Shown in pieces: positions 56,261 through 64,000 of a stretch of 64,000 nucleotides of DNA; position 1 is the first letter of the stretch, and each line of letters begins with the position of its first letter. The stretch lies in contig NZ_QCZJ01000009.1 in the NCBI RefSeq assembly GCF_003075435.1, positions 124,001-188,000 on the forward strand, in the 5' to 3' direction. A program made the translations under genes and the position numbers. The DNA is from Terrimonas sp. (GTDB lineage Bacteria; Bacteroidota; Bacteroidia; Chitinophagales; Chitinophagaceae). Below the pieces are notes generated by a model, which was given only the letters and a program-made list of their open reading frames with translations, was not told where the DNA came from and did not search any database.

Positions 56261-57694
56261 CTAGTTTGCGTCCCAGAATAATTTTGTTTCAACTTCATCG
56301 CCACCAATTTTAGAAGCAGCGCTGGTATAGTTTGCAGGATTTAACTGCTGTTCATTATTAGGGTACTGGTATCTTACAGGAAATCCTGATTTAGCGCCAA
56401 CAGGCAATGTTAATTCCGGATAATCCAGTCTCCTGAGTTCTAACCAGCCATCCATTGGTCGGTTATATAAAGCAATCCATTTCTGGAAAGCAATTTTTTC
56501 TTTCCATGTGCCCGTTGCAGTTGCATAAGCTACTTCTGGTTGCGCCAGGTAAGTTGTAGCATCTCCAGCGGAACCGCCCCAATCAAGAATTGAAGCTTTA
56601 ATACCATTTGTATAATGTTCAGCAGCGGTACCAGCCACAGTAAATCCTCTTTCAATGGCTTCTGCACGATAAAACTCCAGTTCTGAGTACGTTAAAAATA
56701 TACCCGGAGCATCTGCTGCCGATACCTGTGCACTTGGCTTGGATGTAGTGGAATATGTATTACCCGCACCAACAACACCACCTACATATTCACCATCATT
56801 ATTGGTCCCGAAGTAAAGTGATTTTCTTGGATCGTTTAAATCAATAAGCGGGTCCATCAGATCTTCTGCAGCGAGATAATCACCACGACCCCCCAATATA
56901 ATATCTGCATAAAGAGGATTGGTATTTGGGGTAGCAGACAGATAAGGCATAAGTCCATCATCGTCTGAACTTGTAAATGCACCTGCATCTGCAGCTTCCA
57001 CATTTGCTTTTGCAGTAGCAGCATCTGAATCAGCCAATATCATACCCAGCTTAAATCTCAATGTATTGGCAAATTTTTTCCATTTACTTACGCTGCCAGC
57101 ATATAAAAAATCTTCTGAGCTCGAAAACCCTTTATTGTCTGTGTTAAGCGCTGAAATATCTGCGGCCAATCTTGAAAGCAAATCACTGTATACTGTTTTT
57201 GCATCATCATAAACAGGATAAACATTGCCAGGATCGAGTGCCTGAGAATATGGGATATCGCCAAAAGTAGTTACCAGGTTAGCAAATACATATACCTGCA
57301 TAATATCAACGATCGCAAGTTTATTTGCCTTCTCACCTTCAAGCAGTGTTGCATCATCAGTTATAATTTTAGCTGATTCTTTATAATCTGTCAATACATC
57401 TCTGTACATAGCTCCCCACCAGGTTTGTGGAATATTCCTGGTAGAAAAATCAAACTGGGCTTCATCCTGGTATGTTGCCATTGACCAATGCTTTACTATA
57501 AAGCGGAAAGGATTGGTATTTACACTGGCAGAAACCAGGTTGTCGGATAAATTTCTTGTAGCATTTGAAAACAAGGTGCCTGCAGGAACATTTGCTGCAC
57601 GCTTGGTTTCATCATTGTAGCTTGAAATATCCTTCGTGCAGGAAGTGATCAGAAGCCCCTGCAGAATAGCTATAGATATTATTAATTTTTTCAT
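56261..57694 (-). CDS. SusD/RagB-family surface lipoprotein (pair 2)
   Basis: The 477-residue protein has a lipobox-type signal (LLITSCTKDISSYN) and the SusD-like helical fold, closer to the SusD-like-2 group: QTWWGAMYRDVLTDYKESAKII and GIFLTYSELEFYRAEAIERG. It starts 10 bases after the SusC gene, so the two are co-transcribed. It differs clearly from pair 1, so the substrates may differ. Confidence 0.93.
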   Translation of the reverse strand: MKKLIISIAILQGLLITSCTKDISSYNDETKRAANVPAGTLFSNATRNLSDNLVSASVNTNPFRFIVKHWSMATYQDEAQFDFSTRNIPQTWWGAMYRDVLTDYKESAKIITDDATLLEGEKANKLAIVDIMQVYVFANLVTTFGDIPYSQALDPGNVYPVYDDAKTVYSDLLSRLAADISALNTDNKGFSSSEDFLYAGSVSKWKKFANTLRFKLGMILADSDAATAKANVEAADAGAFTSSDDDGLMPYLSATPNTNPLYADIILGGRGDYLAAEDLMDPLIDLNDPRKSLYFGTNNDGEYVGGVVGAGNTYSTTSKPSAQVSAADAPGIFLTYSELEFYRAEAIERGFTVAGTAAEHYTNGIKASILDWGGSAGDATTYLAQPEVAYATATGTWKEKIAFQKWIALYNRPMDGWLELRRLDYPELTLPVGAKSGFPVRYQYPNNEQQLNPANYTSAASKIGGDEVETKLFWDAN

Positions 57695-57704
57695 TTTTCT
57701 GTGT

Positions 57705-60700
57705 TTAGAATTTTACATTCAGGTTAAAACCAAGTGTTCTGGTAGTAGGATAGGCACCGCTTTGCATACCCTGTATATTACCGGCAGAAAGATTTTCTTC
57801 AGGATCAGAATAAGGCAGATTCTTGTGAATTATCCATAAGTTTCTTCCTATTATTGAAAAATCTACTCCTTTAATAACACTGGCATTTTTGAATAAGCCC
57901 TGAGGGAAGGAATATGTAAGTACTGCTTCTCTTAGTTTAACATAACTCGCATCGTAAGCAAAATCAGAAGCAGCAAAACCAGCCTGGTTTGCATCAAGCG
58001 CTACGCGTTTTGTGTTTTTGCTTCCATCAGCCAAAACACCATCTAAAATCACACCGCCACCGTCATCTGTGGTTCTGATTGATTTTCCATTCTCATTAAG
58101 ACCAGCTGATTCAGGATAAATACCTGTGTAGTTTAAACCATAATACATATCCAGAGACCATACTTTTCCACCTTTTCTCGCATCAATCAAAAAGCCCAAT
58201 GAGAAATTTTTGTACTTGAATGTGTTGTAAATACCGCCAATCCACTCTGGATTATAGCTACCGAATACATTAGTAGTAGTAGTAGTAGTTCTGTAAAAAC
58301 CACTTGCGTTAACAACTCTTGGAGAAACACCGTCCCAAACAATTAATGAGCTGGCATCTTTAGGATCAATCATCATGTATGTTTTACCCTGAATTGTTCC
58401 ATAAGGTTGACCTACTGTTGCATTTATACTTACACCGCCCTGGAATGAACCAAGCTGAATATTGGTAATTTCATTACCGCTTTCATCTTTAAACAACTCA
58501 ACCACTTTGTTGGTGTTTTTAGTCCAGTTCAAATTAATGTTCCAGGAAAAATCTCTTGTTTTTACAGGAGTCACAAATACAGATAATTCAATTCCTTTAT
58601 TTTCAATATTACCAGCATTTACATATTTGCTATTATAACCTGTAGCAGTAGATACAGAAACAGGTATGATCTGGTTATGTGTATTTGTTTTGTAATAAGT
58701 AATGTCAAATCCCAAACGATTATTCAGAAATGCAGCTTCTAAACCAATTTCCCTGCTTTTAGTTCTTTCCGGTACAAGATTTTCATTGTTTTTTGTTCCC
58801 GGAACTGAGAATAAAATTGTGCTGCCGAATGGAGTTGGCTGATCGTAAGTATCTCTAAGAGCGCCCCATGCTGCATCATTACCAACTTCAGCATAGTTCA
58901 ATCTTACTTTACCGTAGGACAACCAGTTTAGTTGAGAAAGATGCTTGGAAAAAATCCAACCTGCTGAAACCGCATAGTAATTATATGCATTTGAATTTTC
59001 GGGAAGAGTAGAAGACCTGTCTCTCCTGAATGTTCCATCAAGAATTAATGTCTCTTTATATCCCAGTGTGAGGCCGCCGAAATAACCATCTACCGCTTTT
59101 GGCTGGTAATATTCTGTTGGGTTAGGTACAGTACCTTTTGAGTTTGCAATAGAATATAAACCGGGAACAATCAATCCACCGGAAGTAGCCTGTCCAAGAT
59201 AAGTATATGTACTTCTTCTCCGGTTTGTTCCTACCAACGCTTTTACGTTAAAATCTGCACCGATATTTTTATCAAAGTTTGCGAGCAAATCATAATTTCT
59301 TTCGCTGAAGCTCAAATCATATCTTGTATAACCTGGTGTACCCTGGCTGCCTACTGCTATTCTTTCATCCATAAACTGAGTATACGAATCAAGCGTTGCT
59401 CGACCAAGTATACTTAACCAATCGGTAATTTTGTAATCTAACTGTACATTACCGAAAATGCGGGACCTGGTATCTTTTTCATAATTTTCGTATAAAGTCC
59501 AGTAATAATTATCTGTGTAAATTGGTACAGTGCCGGCTTCAGTAGAAGGATCTTTCCAGTTCCAGGTAATGTTTTGACGATTTCTGAAATAGGCTTCTTT
59601 CTGTTCCTTTATATCCACGTTTCTTTGGTACCACTGGCGGAAATTTTGGTTTACATTTCTGCCGCTGTAACCGGTGCCATAACGGCCTTTACCATCTATT
59701 TTAGAATAGTTAGCGCTGGCAGTTGCAATAAGTTTCGGAGTGATGTTATAAGTAGCGCCAAAATTAATTGTGTTCTTTAAAACGCGGCTGTTTGGTAATA
59801 CTCCTTTTTCATCATCGCGGGTATAAGCGAGTTTTATAGTTCCCCTATCTGTGCCACCCGTTAAAACCACATTGTTATTAGTAGAAACAGCCGTTTCATA
59901 AAAATCAGCAGGAGTATATGTTGCGGCTACCCAGGGTTTTGCAGTTTTATAGTAAGGTGAAGCTGGATCAAATGCATCCCAATGATATACCATTAAGCTG
60001 GGATCGAATTTAGCACCATATGATGCGTCTTCTGAAGTAGGCACTACTAAATCATCAACACCATCGCCGTTCGCGTCAAAATACCAGAAAAGTCTGTTGG
60101 GAGAGGAAGTACCTGAATAATTAGCAGAATACCCGGCGCCGTACTGATCCTGATATTTTGCAAAGGTATTTTTATCTATCTGTCCTACTCTAACGCCGGT
60201 ATTTACAGATATGCCTAATCCTTTTTTACCTTTTTTGGTGGAGATCATAATCACACCGTTAGCTGCTCTTGAACCATATAACGCGGTTGCTGCAGCACCT
60301 TTTAATACTGAAATATTATCAATATCATCAGGGTTTATGTCTGCGGCTGCATTACCATAATCATAACCACCTCTACCAGTTCTTTGGTTTGAAGTATTAT
60401 ATGTGCTGTTATCTACAGGCACACCATCAACAACAAATAACGCCTGGTTATTTGATTGTAAAGATTTCATACCGCGCACAACGATATTTGTTGATCCGCC
60501 AATACCATTACCCTGAATGATCTGTACACCGGATACCTTTCCGGAAAGCGCGGCAGCAGCATTCCCTGTGCGGAGCTTGCTTACCTCATCGCCTTTTACC
60601 TGCTGTGCGGCATAGGGCAATGTATTTTTATTACGCTTAATGCCAAGGGCAGTTACTACTACTTCCTGCATATTAGCAGAAGGTTGCAGATTGATGGTCA

Positions 60701-60965
60701 AAGTAGACCGGTCGCTTACCGCTATATCCTGCTCTTCAAAACCGGCAGCGCTTATCGTTAATGTGGCTTTGGGATTTACTTCAATGCTGAAGTTACCATT
60801 CTGATCGGCGGCAACCCCTGTGTTTGCGCCTTTAATTTTGATGGTTGCATAAGGTACCGGGTCTCCATTTGCGTCTGTAACCCTACCTGTTACGGTTTTG
60901 GTTTGCGAATATACTGATGCAATACATAGCATCAGCACCGCAAAGAGTGCTGCAAGTTTTCTCAT
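57705..60965 (-). CDS. SusC/RagA-family TonB-linked transporter (pair 2)
   Basis: The protein has 1086 residues from MRKLAALFAVLMLCIASVYSQ (signal peptide). It shows the same domain order as pair 1: carboxypeptidase-regulatory-like (VTGRVTDANGDPVPYATIKI), plug (VSGVQIIQGNGIGGSTNIVVRG, VLKGAAATALYG), and a barrel ending RTLGFNLNVKF. A six-Thr run (FYRTTTTTTNVF) is encoded by a perfect trinucleotide repeat at 58271-58288. A -7 box lies 24 bases before the ATG. Confidence 0.95.
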   Translation of the reverse strand: MRKLAALFAVLMLCIASVYSQTKTVTGRVTDANGDPVPYATIKIKGANTGVAADQNGNFSIEVNPKATLTISAAGFEEQDIAVSDRSTLTINLQPSANMQEVVVTALGIKRNKNTLPYAAQQVKGDEVSKLRTGNAAAALSGKVSGVQIIQGNGIGGSTNIVVRGMKSLQSNNQALFVVDGVPVDNSTYNTSNQRTGRGGYDYGNAAADINPDDIDNISVLKGAAATALYGSRAANGVIMISTKKGKKGLGISVNTGVRVGQIDKNTFAKYQDQYGAGYSANYSGTSSPNRLFWYFDANGDGVDDLVVPTSEDASYGAKFDPSLMVYHWDAFDPASPYYKTAKPWVAATYTPADFYETAVSTNNNVVLTGGTDRGTIKLAYTRDDEKGVLPNSRVLKNTINFGATYNITPKLIATASANYSKIDGKGRYGTGYSGRNVNQNFRQWYQRNVDIKEQKEAYFRNRQNITWNWKDPSTEAGTVPIYTDNYYWTLYENYEKDTRSRIFGNVQLDYKITDWLSILGRATLDSYTQFMDERIAVGSQGTPGYTRYDLSFSERNYDLLANFDKNIGADFNVKALVGTNRRRSTYTYLGQATSGGLIVPGLYSIANSKGTVPNPTEYYQPKAVDGYFGGLTLGYKETLILDGTFRRDRSSTLPENSNAYNYYAVSAGWIFSKHLSQLNWLSYGKVRLNYAEVGNDAAWGALRDTYDQPTPFGSTILFSVPGTKNNENLVPERTKSREIGLEAAFLNNRLGFDITYYKTNTHNQIIPVSVSTATGYNSKYVNAGNIENKGIELSVFVTPVKTRDFSWNINLNWTKNTNKVVELFKDESGNEITNIQLGSFQGGVSINATVGQPYGTIQGKTYMMIDPKDASSLIVWDGVSPRVVNASGFYRTTTTTTNVFGSYNPEWIGGIYNTFKYKNFSLGFLIDARKGGKVWSLDMYYGLNYTGIYPESAGLNENGKSIRTTDDGGGVILDGVLADGSKNTKRVALDANQAGFAASDFAYDASYVKLREAVLTYSFPQGLFKNASVIKGVDFSIIGRNLWIIHKNLPYSDPEENLSAGNIQGMQSGAYPTTRTLGFNLNVKF

Positions 60966-60989
60966 GTTTGTTTTTTTAAAATGAAGTGC

Positions 60990-60997
60990 CAAATATA
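60990..60997 (-). promoter_or_regulatory. -7 promoter box (TATATTTG) of SusC/SusD pair 2
   Basis: An exact TAnnTTTG match on the minus strand, 24 bases before the start codon. The rest of the gap up to the MMPL gene is AT-rich with a small palindrome (CATATGCTTTATATGCATATG-like, 61122-61143) and no gene. Confidence 0.55.
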
Positions 60998-61180
60998 AAA
61001 AGATTTAACAAATCTGAACTTTTTGTTAAATTTTTATTATTTGACTGTTAAAAGACAAAAGAAAAGAAAGATTTGCTGCTTATTAAAGTCGCCCAATCAG
61101 AAAACTATCGCAATACTTAAAACATATGCTTTATATGCATATGTTTTGAAATGAAAACCTTTAACTTATGTTAACAGTCG

Positions 61181-63547
61181 TTAGTTTATTTTGTCTGTTA
61201 TTTTCTTTCCCGGAAAACCTTGTTTATGCAACATATTGAGCAAAACAGGCAACAGCACCAGGTTGGTAACCGTTGCAAATAATAAGGTAAGCGATGTAAG
61301 CCACCCCAGCGCCTGGGTGCCGCCGAATCCACTAAAAATGAAAATGCTAAAACCCGCAATTAACACAAGAGAGGTATATATAATGCTGATGCCGGTATAA
61401 TGAATGGTTTGCATTACTGTAGCTCTCACATTATTGCCGTTAGCAGGCAACTGCTGCCGGTAAGTTACCAGGAATCGTATGGTTACATCTATAGCTATAC
61501 CCAGTGCAATACCAAATATTAAAACGGTAGAAGGTTTCAGCGGTACTCCTGTCCAGCCCATAATGCCCGCGGTAAGCATAAGCGGCACAATATTGGGCAC
61601 AAGGGAACAAATTAATATTCTAACCGATTTAAACAGGTAGAGCATGCATAATGCGATCAGCAAAAAAGCCCACATAATACTTTCTTTCAATCCGTTGATA
61701 ATAAAGCGGCTGCCTTCAAGAAATGTAATGCTGGTGCCGGTAAATTCAACATTGTATTTGGTAGAATCAAAAAGCTGATCAGATCTTTTTTTGATGTCGT
61801 CTAATATCAAAGGCAATGCTTTGCTTCCCACATCAGCCATATTCACGCTTATCCTGGTTTTTTGCCTGGCTGTATCCATAAACGCATTCATCAACTGCTG
61901 AAAAGCATTGTTGGAGGCAGAGGGATTGACTGTATCCTTTCTCACCCGTAAATAATCTCCTACAAAAGCACCGTCAAATGTATTGGGCATTGCGTAGTTC
62001 AATGTGTCGCCATCATAAAAAGCCTGCTTGGCAAACTTTAATCCTTCTGCAAGCGACAGAGGCCTTGCCATTTCTTTTTTTGAGGCGATATATTGCGATA
62101 AAGAATCTATCCGCGAAAAAACATCCAGTGCTTTCATGCCGCTCAATCCATACTTCCTTTTTGTATCAACAATAATTTCCAGCGGCATAATGCCTTTAAA
62201 ATTCCGCTCAAAAAACTTCAGATCAACATATATCTTATCTGTTTGAGGAATATCATCTACCATGTGCCCTACAGATACAAGGCGGAGAATACCGGCTACT
62301 GAAAACACCAGCATTATAGCTGTGGTTACATAAATGGTTTTGGTATGGTTAAATACCCATTTTTCAATTTTCTTCAGCACGGCTTCGAGCCACCTGCTCT
62401 CAAGGTATTGGGTATGCTTTTGTTTTGGCGGAGGCAGATAACTCAATACAGGAGGTATGGCTGCCAGCGAAATAAAAAATATGGCTATAATGCTTGTGCC
62501 TGCAACAACACCAAACTCTTTGAGTATGGCACTTTTTGTTAGCGCGAACACTGCAAACCCGATTGCCGCGGAAATATTGCAGAACAGGGTAATAATTCCC
62601 ATCCGGTTTACCATTTCAACCAATGCTTCTTCTTTTTTACCAGTATCAAGCCATGCGGTATGGTATTTATTAAGAAAATAAATACAGTTAGGGATCCCTA
62701 TTACTACCACCAATGGCGGAATAAGCGCGGTAAGCAGGCTGATATAATACCCGCATAAATGCAGGATGCCCATACTCCAAATAACACCAATAATAACCAC
62801 GCCAAGCGATAATACTGTTGCGCTTACCGACCGGAAGAACAGCATCAGGATAATTGCGGAGATCAACACAGAGCCTATCAAAAACCATTGCATTTCTTTA
62901 GCCACTTTAATTGCCATATTGGTTCTTATCAACGGCAGCCCGCTGATATGCATTTCCACATTATGCTTTTCACCAAAGGCATAAGTATAGTGCTCTATTT
63001 CAGCAATAACTTTTTCCCTTGCTTTTGAAGCAAGCACATCTTTATTAATTCTTACGGCAATAAGATAAGCGTTGGTTTCGGGGTTATATAATAATCCCTT
63101 ATAGAAAGGCAGCGACTGAAATAGCTGAACAGCACTATCAGTTTCCTGCTGAGATGCCAACGCCCCCCGGAAAACAGGCTTTACCTCCAGCTTTTGCGTG
63201 CTGTCATTTTTTTTAAGATTGATGGCATTAGCTACGCTCAGCACACTCTCTACTTTATCAACTTTTTTCAGGTTATTGCATAAAGCAGTATAGTCATCAA
63301 AAACTGCTTTTTTGAAAAGATCATTTTTTGTAAACCCGATCACCAATGTGTTGCCGTCATCGCCAAATTGTTTTTTAAAAGCAAGGTATCGCTGGTAAAG
63401 TGGATTATCAACAGGTATGGTTCTTACAAATTCGTAACTGATGGTAACTTTTAATGCATGGTATAACATGAATGCTGTAGAAAGCAGCAATACAATCAAA
63501 AGCACAAGCCGGTTTCTTAAAATAAACTTCCCGAGTTTTTTCCACAT
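61181..63547 (-). CDS. MMPL/RND-superfamily exporter
   Basis: The 788-residue protein has about 12 membrane helices in two halves, each with a first helix, a large periplasmic loop (about 30-210 and 430-620) and a five-helix block. The sterol-sensing-like arrangement and motifs such as GVIWSMGILHLCGYYISLL, PNCIYFLNKYH, FGIALGIAIDVTIRFLVTY match MMPL-type exporters. These move lipids, hopanoids, pigments or drugs across the inner membrane. No adaptor or channel is adjacent, so the cargo is unknown. A link to the SusC operon downstream is not indicated. Confidence 0.9.
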   Translation of the reverse strand: MWKKLGKFILRNRLVLLIVLLLSTAFMLYHALKVTISYEFVRTIPVDNPLYQRYLAFKKQFGDDGNTLVIGFTKNDLFKKAVFDDYTALCNNLKKVDKVESVLSVANAINLKKNDSTQKLEVKPVFRGALASQQETDSAVQLFQSLPFYKGLLYNPETNAYLIAVRINKDVLASKAREKVIAEIEHYTYAFGEKHNVEMHISGLPLIRTNMAIKVAKEMQWFLIGSVLISAIILMLFFRSVSATVLSLGVVIIGVIWSMGILHLCGYYISLLTALIPPLVVVIGIPNCIYFLNKYHTAWLDTGKKEEALVEMVNRMGIITLFCNISAAIGFAVFALTKSAILKEFGVVAGTSIIAIFFISLAAIPPVLSYLPPPKQKHTQYLESRWLEAVLKKIEKWVFNHTKTIYVTTAIMLVFSVAGILRLVSVGHMVDDIPQTDKIYVDLKFFERNFKGIMPLEIIVDTKRKYGLSGMKALDVFSRIDSLSQYIASKKEMARPLSLAEGLKFAKQAFYDGDTLNYAMPNTFDGAFVGDYLRVRKDTVNPSASNNAFQQLMNAFMDTARQKTRISVNMADVGSKALPLILDDIKKRSDQLFDSTKYNVEFTGTSITFLEGSRFIINGLKESIMWAFLLIALCMLYLFKSVRILICSLVPNIVPLMLTAGIMGWTGVPLKPSTVLIFGIALGIAIDVTIRFLVTYRQQLPANGNNVRATVMQTIHYTGISIIYTSLVLIAGFSIFIFSGFGGTQALGWLTSLTLLFATVTNLVLLPVLLNMLHKQGFPGKKITDKIN

Positions 63548-63651
63548 TTGATACAGGATTACATTTTAGAAAGTGCAAAGAAACTTATTTTGACCCGGTT
63601 TGAGAAGTTTAAGCTATTGAATTACAGAACTAATTCACTGAATTGCAGCTG

Positions 63652-63963
63652 CGAATTCCGGTGTATGCCATGGCGGAACAGGATTTGCTACACAAAGAGC
63701 CACGAAGAATTCACAAAGTTACACAAAGGGGTGCACTTCAGATTTTCGCGAATTGGGCAATCATACGCAGATGCCTCATGCCCCGGCATGACAGCAACGG
63801 TGGGTTGCTCAGCATTGCACTGCAGCCTGTCACCTCGAGGTACAAGAGGTCTGCTGTAGCAGTAGTACCTGTATGCGAAAATGTGAAATGCGCCCATACA
63901 GAGCGTTTTATTATTCTTTGTGGAACTTTGTGTATGCTTTGTGTGCCTCTGTGGAATAACCAT
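63652..63963. repeat. Decamer-period repeat, copy 2 (interrupted)
   Basis: It shares exact blocks with copy 1: GAATTCCGGTGT, ACAGGATTTGCTACACAA, and a 26-base block starting ACAGAGCGTTTTATTATTC (63898-63923). About 165 bases are inserted between the CACAAAGTTACACA part and that block. Confidence 0.7.
63731..63897. mobile_element. Putative MITE-like foldback insertion
   Basis: The segment interrupting copy 2 has 17-base terminal inverted repeats matching at 15 positions (GCACTTCAGATTTTCGC at 63733 and its near complement GCGAAAATGTGAAATGC at 63875). It encodes nothing. The uninterrupted copy serves as the empty site. A target duplication is not clean. Confidence 0.45.
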
Positions 63964-64000
63964 ATCCCTGCAAAAAATTATTAATTGCCTTATTTAAGCT

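Larger units (their letters stand above)
63548..64000. other. Non-coding right end with repeats
   Basis: No credible gene is visible up to the window edge. It consists mostly of the second copy of the decamer-period repeat with a foldback insertion. Confidence 0.6.

Overview
The window reads as a chromosomal segment of a Bacteroidota bacterium, most likely family Chitinophagaceae. The grounds are two SusC/SusD outer-membrane pairs, TAnnTTTG-type -7 promoter boxes (the Bacteroidota consensus) ahead of many genes, almost no Shine-Dalgarno sequences, a futalosine menaquinone gene (mqnC), genes for monocyclic carotenoids, a quinone-linked malate dehydrogenase and many outer-membrane lipoproteins. 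G+C looks to be in the low 40s by eye. No rRNA, tRNA, CRISPR array, phage or transposase gene was seen. The genus assignment is inference.

Layout. 0-5 kb: the end of a MacB/FtsX-type ABC permease, a DUF1016/YhcG PDDEXK nuclease gene, then an NtrC-like sigma-54 response regulator overlapping its membrane histidine kinase. 5-14.5 kb: an IPT/TIG lipoprotein, an ABC-F ATPase with a hairpin in its leader, a membrane-anchored GH25 lysozyme with a small membrane protein, an NTF2-like secreted protein, a metallo-beta-lactamase-fold hydrolase, mqo, small hypotheticals, a GreA/Rnk-like factor and a membrane LytTR regulator. 14.7-19.1 kb: a TonB-dependent receptor, cruF and crtY, and a 52-residue basic protein. 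19.2-24 kb: a TetR-TolC-HlyD-MFS (EmrAB-type) efflux operon with paired palindromic operators over its promoter. 24.1-28.3 kb: an ArsC/Spx-like protein and a 5-oxoprolinase operon pxpB-pxpC-pxpA with an NRAMP-type transporter. 28.4-31 kb: a LamG protein, an aminotransferase and OsmC.

31.3-45.2 kb is a heme biosynthesis cluster: a cysteine-rich AraC regulator, hemA-hemC-hemD-hemE-hemF, an AraC/methyltransferase/PepSY-like insert, then hemB, a four-helix-bundle protein, hemL, hemH and rsgA. It covers the C5 route from glutamyl-tRNA to heme except protoporphyrinogen oxidase. 45.4-51.2 kb: mqnC, an aspartyl-protease/PDZ protein, and two M16 peptidases whose active-site motifs are split between them. 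51.2-63.5 kb: two tandem SusC/SusD pairs with no linked glycosidase, then an MMPL/RND-type exporter.

The least expected structure is in the gaps between genes. A family of degenerate 7-bp-period repeats, mostly folded back on themselves, begins at or next to gene stop codons at about seven places. Two of these tracts flank the four-helix-bundle gene inside the heme cluster. A second, 10-bp-period repeat family has two copies, and one copy appears to carry a MITE-like foldback insertion that the other lacks.
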